DNA of 64,000 bases from the NCBI RefSeq assembly GCF_000769405.2, contig NZ_CP053439.1:3840001-3904000 (forward strand), in the 5' to 3' direction. The translations under genes were made by a program, and so were the position numbers. The stretch comes from Rhizobium brockwellii. Its GTDB lineage: Bacteria; Pseudomonadota; Alphaproteobacteria; Rhizobiales; Rhizobiaceae. Below are positions 17,856-25,555 of the stretch, piece after piece (position 1 is the first letter of the stretch; every line of letters starts with the position of its first letter). A model generated the notes under the pieces. It had not been told where the DNA came from. It ran no database searches and saw nothing but the letters and a program-made list of their open reading frames with translations.

Positions 17856-18652
17856 GTGAAGCCCAACGGAAAGGCTGCCCGGAATGGCGCGTCATGCTGC
17901 ACGGCTTTGTCGATGGCGAGCTGGATTCCGCCCATGCAGCGCAATTCGAGGATCATCTCGCCACCTGCGCGCATTGCGGGGCGGAGATGGAAAGGGTCCG
18001 TGCCGTGAGAAAGATCATCGATCAGGATGGCGTCAAGTGGCGACCGCCGGAGGCACTGCGTTCGCAGGTCCTGTCGATGTTGTCATTCGAACAGGCAGCG
18101 GCGGCGTCCAGCCTGCCCCCGCCACTCCAGGCGCCTGTCTGGCGCCGCGCCATGGATTTCATTCGGCAATGGAGCTTCGTGCCTTCGCTCGCGGTCCTGG
18201 CGGCAGCCGCCATCCTATTTGTCAACGCGCCGTCGCAGACCGTGCTTTTGCAGAACCAGATCATGGCAAGCCATGTCAGGTCGATGATGGCCGATCATCT
18301 GACCGACGTGCTGACCTCGGATCAGCATACAGTAAAACCTTGGTTCAACGGCAAGATCGATTTTTCGCCGCCGGTCAGCGATCTCGCCAAGGATGGCTTT
18401 CCGCTGGTCGGCGGACGTGTCGACTATATCGGCGATCGCGCCGTGGCGGCCCTCGTCTACCGGCGCCATGGCCATGTCATCAACCTGTTCATCTGGCCGG
18501 CGGCATCGGCCGCGCAGACGACGGCGGTGCATGACGGCTACAACATGACGCAATGGTCGGATGGCGGGCTCGTGTTCTGGGCGATTTCGGATCTCGCCGC
18601 CGGCGACCTAGCCGAGTTCGAGTCCTTCTTCAGGGCGGCGGCGAGAGCATGA
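17852..18652 (+). CDS. Zinc-binding (ZAS) anti-sigma factor
   Basis: A 266-residue membrane anti-sigma factor. The ZAS motif H-x3-C-x2-C is H35, C39, C42 in HLATCAHC. One membrane segment lies near 119-136 (FVPSLAVLAAAAILFV) and the remaining ~130 residues should be periplasmic. This is the ChrR/RsrA-like group in which zinc or thiol oxidation can release the sigma factor, although a membrane segment suggests a periplasmic input. Its stop codon lies within a dispersed palindromic repeat. Confidence 0.88.
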   Translation: MSEAQRKGCPEWRVMLHGFVDGELDSAHAAQFEDHLATCAHCGAEMERVRAVRKIIDQDGVKWRPPEALRSQVLSMLSFEQAAAASSLPPPLQAPVWRRAMDFIRQWSFVPSLAVLAAAAILFVNAPSQTVLLQNQIMASHVRSMMADHLTDVLTSDQHTVKPWFNGKIDFSPPVSDLAKDGFPLVGGRVDYIGDRAVAALVYRRHGHVINLFIWPAASAAQTTAVHDGYNMTQWSDGGLVFWAISDLAAGDLAEFESFFRAAARA

Positions 18653-18694
18653 TACCTAAAAGTGTGAGCGGTTTTCGGATGACATCATATTCTG
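18644..18694. repeat. Degenerate copy of rhizobial AGAGCATGATGCC repeat
   Basis: Starts AGAGCATGATACC, continues AAAAGTGTGAGCGGTTTTCGG and ends near CATCATATTCT. It is a close relative of the copy at 46649-46697. The TGA stop of the anti-sigma gene lies within its first ten bases. The central AAAA-N10-TTTT is the inner stem. Confidence 0.75.
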
Positions 18695-18706
18695 CTTTTT
18701 GATGAT

Positions 18707-19375
18707 CTAAAGCAGGCTCGCCCCGACATTGATCGCAAGCGCCAGGATCGTCGTATTGAACAGAAACGACAGCACGGCATGCAACAGCGTCAGCTTGCGC
18801 ATGCTGGTCGAACTGACCGCAACATCTGCCGTCTGCGCGGCAACACCGATGGTGAAGGAGAAATAGAGGAAATCCCAGTAGCCGGGCTCTTCGATCCCGT
18901 CAGGAAACTTGAGCCCGCCCTCCTCGTCCGCCCCGCCGTAGAAATAATGGGCATAGTGGATGGTGAAGAGTGTATGCAGGAAGATCCATGAGATCAGGAT
19001 CGTCAGAACCGCAACACCTGCCCGTGCCAGCGCAACATCAGGTGCCGCCTCCTTGATCGAATGAAGCTCCAGGCCGATCCCGGCAACGCTGGCAAGTGCC
19101 GCACCGATCGAAAGAGCCAAGAGGACGGTGTCGGAGAAATCGAGATCCGCCGAGCGTTTCCGGATGCTTTCAACCGTCGCCCGCAGCATCTTGCGCCAGC
19201 TGAGCGCGACAAAAACGCCGGCGCTGACATTCCAGCCGAACAGGATGTTGCCGGCGCTGACGTCGCGCGAGGTCACAGCCAAGAAAATCACCAGTCCGGC
19301 AACAACGGCGATGATGAAGCTCGCATGCTTGTAGGCAAATGCCGCAAGCGAATTTGCCCGTTCCTCATCCGCCAT
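18707..19375 (-). CDS. DUF1345 membrane protein
   Basis: A 222-residue inner-membrane protein with about five or six hydrophobic segments. The DUF1345 hallmark is EEPGYWDFLYFSFTIGVAAQ followed by TADVAVSS. Function is unknown; the PGYWDFLYFS(F/Y)TIG stretch loosely recalls potassium-channel pore regions. ATG 19375 has GGAG seven bases upstream, so it is preferred to ATG 19393. It is on the same strand as transaldolase, downstream of that gene's terminator. Confidence 0.85.
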   Translation of the reverse strand: MADEERANSLAAFAYKHASFIIAVVAGLVIFLAVTSRDVSAGNILFGWNVSAGVFVALSWRKMLRATVESIRKRSADLDFSDTVLLALSIGAALASVAGIGLELHSIKEAAPDVALARAGVAVLTILISWIFLHTLFTIHYAHYFYGGADEEGGLKFPDGIEEPGYWDFLYFSFTIGVAAQTADVAVSSTSMRKLTLLHAVLSFLFNTTILALAINVGASLL

Positions 19376-19411
19376 ATTGGTCTCCGACAACATATGCCCT
19401 TGAAAACAGCA

Positions 19412-19447
19412 TGAAAAAGGCGCGCCTGCCAGCCAGCAGCCGCGCCT
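19412..19447 (-). terminator. Rho-independent terminator of transaldolase
   Basis: On the minus strand, AGGCGCG (19447-19441) pairs with CGCGCCT (19424-19418), enclosing a GC-rich loop, and is followed by TTTTTC. It lies 22 bases after the tal stop. Confidence 0.8.
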
Positions 19448-19468
19448 CCGATTGTATGCCGCGCCTGA

Positions 19469-20434
19469 TCAGGCGGCGGCGAGCTGCAGTTCCTTCTGCA
19501 CCATGGTGCGCAGCGTTCCGAGATCCTTGGCGAAGGCGCGGATGCCTTCGGCGAGTTTTTCCGTCGCCATCGCGTCTTCGTTCATCATCCAACGGAAGGT
19601 CTTCTCGTCGACGGAGACCTTCGGATCCGGCTTGCGGCTCTCCGGCGAGAGCTTGCGCTCCAGCTTGCCTTCATCCTTGGCCAGTTCATCGAGCAGGTTC
19701 GGGCTGATGGTCAGGCGGTCGCAGCCGGCAAGGGCTTCGATTTCTCCGGCGCTGCGGAAGGAGGCGCCCATGACGATCGTCTTGATGTCGTTCGCCTTGT
19801 AGTAGTTGTAGATTTCACGGACGGAGATGACGCCCGGATCTTCCTCAGGCGTGTAGTCCTTGCCGGTCGACTTCTTGTACCAGTCGAGGATGCGGCCGAC
19901 GAAGGGCGAGATCAGGAACACTTTGGCGTCGGCGCAGGCGATCGCCTGGGCCTTGCTGAAGAGAAGCGTCAGGTTGCAGTCGATGCCTTCCTTCTGCAGC
20001 ACTTCCGCAGCACGGATGCCTTCCCAGGTGGAAGCGAGCTTGATCAGGATGCGGTCCTGGCCGATGCCGCGATCCTTGTAGGCCGCGATGATTGCCCGCG
20101 CCTTGGCAAGCGAAGCCTCGGTATCGAAGGAAAGATCGGCGTCGACTTCGGTCGAGACGCGGCCCGGGACGAGCTTCACCAGGGCTGCGCCGACGGAGAT
20201 GGCAAGACGATCGGCGACGGCGGATGAAACGGCTTCGGGATTGCCGCCCTGTTTCTTGCCCCAGGCAACAGCTTCCTTGATGGCGTCGGCGAACATCGGC
20301 GTGCCGAGAGCCTTGAGCACGATGCTCGGGTTCGTCGTGCAATCCACAGGCTTCAGGCGTGCGACGGCCTCGATGTCGCCGGTATCGGCGACCACGGTGG
20401 TAATCTCGCGGAGTTGGTCAAGCTTGGATGTCAT
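19469..20434 (-). CDS. tal: Transaldolase
   Basis: Transfers a dihydroxyacetone unit between sedoheptulose-7-P and glyceraldehyde-3-P in the non-oxidative pentose phosphate pathway. The 321-residue length matches E. coli TalB. The Schiff-base lysine is K132 in [24 protein letters not shown] and [17 protein letters not shown] are also family hallmarks. The frame continues two codons up to TTG 20440, but ATG 20434 with AGGA upstream is better. It is divergent from a SorC-type sugar regulator 526 bp away. Confidence 0.95.
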   Translation of the reverse strand: MTSKLDQLREITTVVADTGDIEAVARLKPVDCTTNPSIVLKALGTPMFADAIKEAVAWGKKQGGNPEAVSSAVADRLAISVGAALVKLVPGRVSTEVDADLSFDTEASLAKARAIIAAYKDRGIGQDRILIKLASTWEGIRAAEVLQKEGIDCNLTLLFSKAQAIACADAKVFLISPFVGRILDWYKKSTGKDYTPEEDPGVISVREIYNYYKANDIKTIVMGASFRSAGEIEALAGCDRLTISPNLLDELAKDEGKLERKLSPESRKPDPKVSVDEKTFRWMMNEDAMATEKLAEGIRAFAKDLGTLRTMVQKELQLAAA

Positions 20435-20826
20435 GGTCAATAATCCTTGTTGAACTTGGGCTGCGACCGGCGCGAGTTCCGCCGGGCAAAGGTGATCTAC
20501 CGACAGGTTGTTTGCATGCTGCAGGCGAAAATGCGCGCATCCGTCACGGATGATTCATAAACGTGAAGGACAGTGGCCGTGTTCCGGCCGCGAACGAACG
20601 GTTGCTCGCAGGCAAGCGATGCCGCCTGCGGCTGGAAGGCCGGTCGTGACTTTCGGCATGCCCGCACTATGTCCTCCTCGGACGGACAAGAACGACGTGT
20701 GTCACCCAGACTATCGCCATTCGCCTTACGAAAAGTCAAGGACATTTGTGCATTTCAATTGACATAAGTGTCACACCCGTCATTATCCCCGGCAACAAAA
20801 GCGTCGCTAAGGCCTTCATCCCATAA
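20435..20826. other. Non-coding gap between tal and SorC regulator, with dyads
   Basis: No convincing gene is seen. A perfect dyad CATCCGT-C-ACGGATG sits at 20538-20552. Two similar half-sites, GACATTTGTG (20741-20750) and GACATAAGTG (20761-20770), are exactly 20 bp apart, and the second belongs to a perfect TGACA-TAAG-TGTCA dyad (20760-20773). These are candidate sugar-regulator operators. Confidence 0.45.
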
Positions 20827-20935
20827 GGGATTACAGCGCCGCGCGTCTTTTCGGACGCGCTAAGGACGCTGTAACACTTTGAATTACTGCATAATTTTAT
20901 CCTTAAATCGATCCCGATTTAAGGAATTATGCAGG
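20827..20935. repeat. Composite rhizobial intergenic palindromic element
   Basis: Two adjoining palindromes. The first has TACAGCG/CGCTGTA outer arms and a GCGCGTC/GACGCGC inner stem (about 20830-20873). The second has CTGCATAATT/AATTATGCAG outer arms and CTTAAATCG/CGATTTAAG inner arms (about 20886-20935). The joined form is common between genes of Rhizobium genomes, of the mosaic-element (RIME-like) kind. It ends 25 bp before the SorC regulator start. Confidence 0.8.
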
Positions 20936-20960
20936 AGGCAGGAAATCGTGCGGAGGAGAT

Positions 20961-21986
20961 GTGGTCAAGCTCAAACGCGGCACGCACACGGCATATTCGG
21001 AGGCATCCTCGCTTCGGCTCAGGGCGGCATGGCTCTATTATAACGAGGGTCTGACCCAGAAGGACGTCGCCGAACAGCTCGGCATCAGCCGCACGACGGT
21101 GATCCGTCTGCTCGACGAGGCGATGAAGCGCAGCGAAGTCCAGATCTGGATCAACGATTCGATCGATGACTGCGTTGAACTTTCGGTGAAGCTGGAGCGT
21201 GCCTATGGCCTCGACGAGGCGATCGTCGTCCCTGCGCCGGTCAATGGTGATGTGAATTCGCTGGCTAAAAATGTCGGCCTGGCGCTTGGCCAGTTCCTCT
21301 CCGAAGCCATCCCGGACGACTATACCATCGGCGTCGGCTGGGGCCGCACAATGACCGCCTCGCTGTCGAGCTTCCGGCCGCCGCGCCGCACCAATTGCAA
21401 AGTCGTCTCGCTGCTGGGCGGCATCGTCGCCGTGCATCAGACGAATCCGATCGATTACACATGGCGGCTGGCAAACCAGCTTGGCGCCGAATGCTACATG
21501 TTCCTGGCGCCGCTTCTCGTCGATTCCATCGAGACCAAGCGCAATCTGATCGAGAAATGCGGGTTGGACACGATCTATCGCCTCGCGGAGAACCTCGATC
21601 TGGCGATCGTCAGCTGCGGCGATATCGGCCCGCATTCGACCTCGCTGTCGGAGGGCTGGATATCGAAGGCCGAGCTGCAGCAACTGATCGATGCCGGCTG
21701 CGTCTGCGACACGATGTTCAACTTCCTCGACAGGGACGGCAATTCGGTCGACCACTCGATCAATCGGCGCGTCATGTCCGTCGATCTCGACACGCTGAAG
21801 GAGGCAAAGCACATCGTGCTCTCCTCCGGCGGCGCCCATCGGGCCGTGGCGATCCGCGCCACGATCAAGCGCATCGGCTGCAACACGCTGATCACCGATG
21901 AAAGTGCTGCCCGGGCGCTGCTGGAACTGGCCGAGGCATCACCGTCTGCCATTTCTCCCCAGCAGGGGGAAGTGGCGGAGCGATAA
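20961..21986 (+). CDS. SorC family sugar-binding transcriptional regulator
   Basis: A 341-residue regulator. The N-terminal helix-turn-helix is LRAAWLYYNEGLTQKDVAEQ then LGISRTTVIRLLDEA. The remainder is the sugar-phosphate-binding domain of the SorC/DeoR-like group (TIGVGWGRTMTAS, VVSLLGGIVA, VLSSGGAHRAVAIRA). GTG at 20961 directly follows CGGAGGAGAT and is the start; the ATG two bases earlier is out of frame. The last dozen codons run through a CTCCCC/GGGGGA repeat, so the C-terminus may have been altered by a repeat. The target is unknown; tal is the nearest metabolic gene. Confidence 0.9.
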   Translation: MVKLKRGTHTAYSEASSLRLRAAWLYYNEGLTQKDVAEQLGISRTTVIRLLDEAMKRSEVQIWINDSIDDCVELSVKLERAYGLDEAIVVPAPVNGDVNSLAKNVGLALGQFLSEAIPDDYTIGVGWGRTMTASLSSFRPPRRTNCKVVSLLGGIVAVHQTNPIDYTWRLANQLGAECYMFLAPLLVDSIETKRNLIEKCGLDTIYRLAENLDLAIVSCGDIGPHSTSLSEGWISKAELQQLIDAGCVCDTMFNFLDRDGNSVDHSINRRVMSVDLDTLKEAKHIVLSSGGAHRAVAIRATIKRIGCNTLITDESAARALLELAEASPSAISPQQGEVAER

Positions 21987-22005
21987 GCGGCGAACGAACG
22001 CCGCT
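21986..22005. terminator. Bidirectional hairpin between convergent genes
   Basis: AGCGGCG (21986-21992) and CGCCGCT (21999-22005) form a perfect 7-bp stem in the 37-bp gap between the SorC regulator and the convergent AraC-alkyltransferase gene. It has no T-run, so function is inferred from position. Confidence 0.5.
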
Positions 22006-22023
22006 CCGCCCCGGGAAATGCCA

Positions 22024-22896
22024 TCAGGCGTGCGCCGATTCCCAGCCAAGCATCGCCCGCTTGCGGGTGAGGCCCCAGTGGTAGCCCGTCAGGGTGCCGT
22101 CCTTGCCGACCGCCCGGTGGCAGGGGACCACGAAGGAGATCGGGTTTGCCCCGACCGCCGCACCCACCGCGCGTTGCGCCGTCGGCCGGCCGATATCGTT
22201 GGCGATATCGGAATAGGTGACGGCCTTGCCGAACGGGATCTTCAGGAGGCTTTCCCAGACGCTCACCTGGAAGTCCGTGCCGATCAGCACGACGCGCAAC
22301 GGCTGGTCAGAGGACCATTTGCCGGGTTCGAAGATGCGGGCGGCATAAGGCACAGTCGCCTGCAGGTCCTCAACATAACAGGCGTTCGGCCAACGGCAGG
22401 TCATGTCTTCGAGGCAGGCCCTCTCGTCGCCGGAATCGCTGAAGGCAAGGCCGGCAAGGCCGCGGTCGGTCACCATGATCAGCGCCATGCCGAAGGGGCA
22501 GATATGGAAGCCGTAGCGGATGGTGAGACCCCCGCCCTTGGCCTTCCATTCGCCAGGCGACATCGCCTCATGGGTGACAAAAAGGTCGTGCAGGCGGCTC
22601 GGCCCGGAGAGGCCGACCTCGATCGAGGTCTCGAGCAGCGGCATGTCTTCCTTGCGCAGCAGCCGCTTGGCGTGGTCGAGCGTCACCGCCTGCAGGAAGC
22701 CCTTGGGCGATAGCCCGGCCCAGCGGGTGAAGGTCTTCTGCAGCTGGGTCGGCGACTGGTTGAGCCGCGCCGCGATCGCCTCCAGCGAAGGCTGGTCGCG
22801 ATAATCCTCGGTGATGAGTTCGATCACCCGACGGACAATGTCATAATCAGGGCCGTCAGGCGTGATGTCTGTCTGCAGGTTGGCAATCATATTCAT
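22024..22896 (-). CDS. AraC-type HTH / O6-methylguanine-DNA methyltransferase fusion
   Basis: A 290-residue fusion. Residues about 20-118 are an AraC-type DNA-binding domain (LEAIAARLNQSPTQLQKTFT, SIEVGLSGPSRLHDLF). Residues about 125-290 are an O6-alkylguanine-DNA alkyltransferase with acceptor C259 in VVPCHRAVG and the DNA-binding IGRPTAQRAVGAAVGANP. The N-terminal zinc/phosphotriester domain of E. coli Ada (the methyl sensor) is absent. It repairs alkylated guanine and may bind DNA, but the classical Ada switch cannot operate. The longer open frame to 23205 is antisense to upstream sequence; ATG 22896 has GGAGA upstream. Confidence 0.9.
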   Translation of the reverse strand: MNMIANLQTDITPDGPDYDIVRRVIELITEDYRDQPSLEAIAARLNQSPTQLQKTFTRWAGLSPKGFLQAVTLDHAKRLLRKEDMPLLETSIEVGLSGPSRLHDLFVTHEAMSPGEWKAKGGGLTIRYGFHICPFGMALIMVTDRGLAGLAFSDSGDERACLEDMTCRWPNACYVEDLQATVPYAARIFEPGKWSSDQPLRVVLIGTDFQVSVWESLLKIPFGKAVTYSDIANDIGRPTAQRAVGAAVGANPISFVVPCHRAVGKDGTLTGYHWGLTRKRAMLGWESAHA

Positions 22897-22975
22897 CGTC
22901 TTTCTCCTTGTAACCAGGAGATAGTCAAGTGGGCGTGCGCAGACCACCCGATTCTTGCGCAACTGTCGGATAGGT

Positions 22976-23473
22976 TCAGATCCGCTGCTTGACCGTCGCC
23001 AGTGCTCCCTTGAAGGCCTTGGCGAAGCTTTCGCGATCGTCGGGATTGAGGAAGGAGCCGATATCCGTGCGCCGACCCTCGCCGAAGATATGCATGGAAA
23101 GGATGCCGATCTCCTGGTGCCGGCGAACCAGGAAGCGCGCCCAGAACGGATTGAAGTGGTGCTCCACCATCCGTCCTGATGGCGTAAACTTACGCACCGA
23201 CACATCAGTGCGCGACACCGTCACCTGTTCGCGCGCTTTCCCGGAGCGATAATTCAGCCAGAAGGCGCCGTAGAGAAGCACGAAATCCAGTCCGAAAAAG
23301 AAGCCGATCGGCCATGCCCCCGTCGCGATGAAGAAAGTGCCGTAAAGCAAGCAAACTGCACCGGACAGGGCAAGCAGCACCTTGAACCCCCGGCGGCCGA
23401 GCGACCGGTGGGGAAAGAGCTCGGCGGCAAAAACAGGCTGCTCGTTGAAGCTGTCGGCGTTGCTTTCCATCAT
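22976..23473 (-). CDS. DUF2244 membrane protein
   Basis: A 165-residue protein with two close membrane segments (about 31-50 and 54-72, ALSGAVCLLYGTFFIATGAW, then GFFFGLDFVLLYGAFWL) and a C-terminal domain with FNPFWARFLV, the DUF2244 signature. Function is unknown. Start codons at 23497, 23473 and 23470 are all possible; 23473 avoids overlap with divergent nth. No strong ribosome site was seen. It sits head-to-head with endonuclease III, a conserved pair in many alphaproteobacteria (from memory). Confidence 0.85.
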   Translation of the reverse strand: MMESNADSFNEQPVFAAELFPHRSLGRRGFKVLLALSGAVCLLYGTFFIATGAWPIGFFFGLDFVLLYGAFWLNYRSGKAREQVTVSRTDVSVRKFTPSGRMVEHHFNPFWARFLVRRHQEIGILSMHIFGEGRRTDIGSFLNPDDRESFAKAFKGALATVKQRI

Positions 23474-23495
23474 GGCCGTTGAGTATAGATTGTCC

Positions 23496-24278
23496 ATGGC
23501 GAATCCGAAACTCAAATCCGTTATCAAGACGCCGCAGGGCACGAATGTGATTGCCCGCCGCAAACCCGCGGCAGCAGTGCGAACGGCCTATTCATTGCCC
23601 GAGCGCGAGGAGATCTTCCGCCGCTTCTCGGTACAGCGGCCGGAACCGAGGGGCGAGCTCGAGCACACCAACCCCTTCACGCTCGTCGTCGCCGTGGCAC
23701 TTTCGGCGCAAGCGACCGATGTCGGCGTCAACAAGGCGACGCGCGCGCTCTTCAAGGTCGCCGATACGCCGGAAAAGATGCTCGATCTCGGCGAGGATCG
23801 GCTGCGCGATTACATCAGGACGATCGGCCTCTACCGCAACAAGGCGAAAAACGTCATCGCGCTCTCGCAGATACTGGTCGACCAATTCGGTAGCAAGGTG
23901 CCGGAGACGCGCGATGAACTGGTGAGACTGCCGGGCGTCGGTCGCAAGACCGCCAATGTCGTGCTTTCCATGGCCTTCGGCCAGGCGACGATGGCCGTCG
24001 ACACGCACATCTTTCGCATCGCCAATCGCATCAGGCTCGCCCCCGGCAAGACACCTGACGAGGTCGAGGAACGCCTGATGAAGGTGATCCCGAAACATTA
24101 CCTCTATCATGCGCATCACTGGCTGATCCTGCACGGCCGCTACACCTGCAAGGCGCGCCGCCCCGAATGCGAACGTTGCGTCATTGCCGATCTCTGCAAA
24201 TCGCCGGAAAAGAGTTGGGATGTGCCGGCACCACTGGTCGAGCTACCGCCGCAGGTGATCGGCGAGGCCGTCGAGTAG
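23496..24278 (+). CDS. nth: Endonuclease III
   Basis: DNA glycosylase/AP lyase that removes oxidised pyrimidines in base excision repair. In 260 residues the helix-hairpin-helix is LPGVGRKTANVV with catalytic K151, and the catalytic aspartate is D169 in AVDTHIF. The [4Fe-4S] ligands are C218, C225, C228 and C234, with the canonical C-x6-C-x2-C-x5-C spacing. ATG 23496 is preferred; ATG 23472 would add eight residues. An N-terminal extension of about 35 basic residues is typical of rhizobial Nth. The 3' end overlaps the convergent TetR gene by 36 bp. Confidence 0.95.
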   Translation: MANPKLKSVIKTPQGTNVIARRKPAAAVRTAYSLPEREEIFRRFSVQRPEPRGELEHTNPFTLVVAVALSAQATDVGVNKATRALFKVADTPEKMLDLGEDRLRDYIRTIGLYRNKAKNVIALSQILVDQFGSKVPETRDELVRLPGVGRKTANVVLSMAFGQATMAVDTHIFRIANRIRLAPGKTPDEVEERLMKVIPKHYLYHAHHWLILHGRYTCKARRPECERCVIADLCKSPEKSWDVPAPLVELPPQVIGEAVE

Positions 24279-24821
24279 AACTGCGATCGCCTGTTCGTAC
24301 TGCCGCCGTTCAGCGCCCGCCTCGATCGCGATCGCCGCGCGATCGAAGGCCGCCGATAGCAGCGACGTCAGCGGTTCGAGCAGGGCGCCGGCCGCCGGAA
24401 GCATCGCTGCCAGTCCTGCCCGCAGCGTCGCTTCCGCATTCTCTGCATCGATCGTCGCGCTCGCCGGCAGGCCGAGAACGGCAGGTGCCTCGATCAGCAG
24501 CAGCCGCGTGCGCCCTGGCGTCATCATCGCATCGAAATAGGCCGAGGCCCCGGCAATCAGCCCGGCATGCGGCGCGTCGTAGGACCCTGAGCGCGCCTCG
24601 ATCGCCTCGGCCACCGCTTTCGCCTCGCATTCGACAACCGCGCGAAAAAGCGCCTTCTTGTCTTCAAAATGATGGTAGAGCGCGCCACGCGTCACTCCTG
24701 CCGCCGCGACGATCTCCGGCGTCGCGGTTTCGGCATAACCTTTCTCGACGAAGAGACGTCGACCGGCAGCGATCAGCGCCTGTCTCGTCTGTTCCGTTCT
24801 CTCGCGATTGCTGCGGCTCAT
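24243..24821 (-). CDS. TetR family transcriptional regulator
   Basis: A 192-residue repressor. The TetR_N helix-turn-helix is visible as TRQALIAAGRRLFVEKGYAE then TPEIVAAAGVTRGALYHHFE. The C-terminal ligand domain is Ala/Leu-rich and not assignable. ATG 24821 follows an AT-rich operator region shared with the divergent VOC gene. It probably represses itself and the VOC gene through the ACATACA dyads at 24834-24884. Its 3' end overlaps nth. Confidence 0.92.
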   Translation of the reverse strand: MSRSNRERTEQTRQALIAAGRRLFVEKGYAETATPEIVAAAGVTRGALYHHFEDKKALFRAVVECEAKAVAEAIEARSGSYDAPHAGLIAGASAYFDAMMTPGRTRLLLIEAPAVLGLPASATIDAENAEATLRAGLAAMLPAAGALLEPLTSLLSAAFDRAAIAIEAGAERRQYEQAIAVLLDGLADHLRR

Positions 24822-24833
24822 GCAGGTTTCTTT

Positions 24834-24884
24834 ACATACAAACCGAATGTATGTTAATAGCAAAAAAACATACATATTGTACGT
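24834..24884. promoter_or_regulatory. AcrR-like TetR operators between TetR and VOC genes
   Basis: A perfect dyad ACATACA (24834-24840), 7-base spacer, TGTATGT (24848-24854), and a second site ACATACA (24868-24874), TAT, TGTACGT (24878-24884) with one mismatch. The first resembles the E. coli AcrR site, TACATACATT...AATGTATGTA. It lies 13 bases from the TetR start. Confidence 0.75.
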
Positions 24885-24905
24885 AAATGAAAAGGAGGAA
24901 AAAAG

Positions 24906-25331
24906 ATGAAATCGACGAGCTATTATCCTGTCATCATGACCGACGACGTTGCCGGCACCGCCAGCTTCTATTGCACGCATTTCGGCTTCAAAGTTCTGTT
25001 CGAAAGCGACTGGTATGTTCACCTGCAATCGGCAGAGGAGGATCATATCGCGCTTGCCATCCTTGACGGCAGCCACGAGACCATCCCGGCCGTAGCCCGC
25101 GGCAGGGTGTCCGGCCTGCTCCTCAATGTCGAGGTCGCCGATGTCGATGCAATCTATGCAGCCTGCCGGAGCGCCGGCCTGCCAATTCTGAGAGAGATCC
25201 GCGACGAGGATTTCGGCCAGCGGCATTTCATCACCGCCGATCCGAACGGCGTGCTGATCGACATCATCAAGCCGATCCCGCCGAGCGCCGAATTCGCGGC
25301 GATGTACGACGCCTCCGCCTTGCCCGGTTGA
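24906..25331 (+). CDS. VOC family (glyoxalase/bleomycin-resistance-like) protein
   Basis: A 141-residue vicinal-oxygen-chelate protein. The first beta-alpha-beta unit starts [20 protein letters not shown]; the second includes [20 protein letters not shown] and ends [19 protein letters not shown]. Members bind metal and act as lyases, dioxygenases or drug-binding proteins; none can be singled out. AAAAGGAGG precedes the ATG. It is divergent from a TetR gene with a shared operator, suggesting a small inducible detoxification unit. Confidence 0.88.
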   Translation: MKSTSYYPVIMTDDVAGTASFYCTHFGFKVLFESDWYVHLQSAEEDHIALAILDGSHETIPAVARGRVSGLLLNVEVADVDAIYAACRSAGLPILREIRDEDFGQRHFITADPNGVLIDIIKPIPPSAEFAAMYDASALPG

Positions 25332-25337
25332 GCCTTG

Positions 25338-25555
25338 GAGCCTTTCCGGGTTAGATTGCAGCATTCTGCCGGAGCAGGTTTTCGCCAGGGCAGAGGCGAT
25401 TGGCGAAGGGCATACCTCTTGGTACGTCCAAGCCGATCGCCTCTGCCCTGGCGAAAAGATGCCCGGCCCTTCGGGTTGGCTGAAACGCGCCGGCTGATCG
25501 ACCATCCGACTCCGTTTGAGCCAACAGAATGCTTCAATCTAACCCGGAAAGGCTC
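25338..25555. repeat. Long palindromic intergenic element, copy 1 (218 bp)
   Basis: Terminal arms 25338-25368 and 25525-25555 are 31-bp inverted repeats with one mismatch (begin GAGCCTTTCCGGG). Inner arms 25379-25400 and 25436-25457 are a perfect 22-bp inverted repeat (begin TTTTCGCCAGGGCAG). The right end abuts CTAG and shares a base with the stop codon of the minus-strand EI24 gene. A second copy is at 60114-60382. Confidence 0.9.

Noticed and set aside
20497..20767. Short open frames in the tal-SorC gap
   Set aside because: No ribosome sites, poor codon use and no family resemblance; the region carries dyads typical of regulatory DNA.
24822..25505. TetR-VOC antisense fusion frame
   Set aside because: The upstream part of this frame is antisense to the VOC gene and crosses the operator region; the TetR domain starts at ATG 24821.
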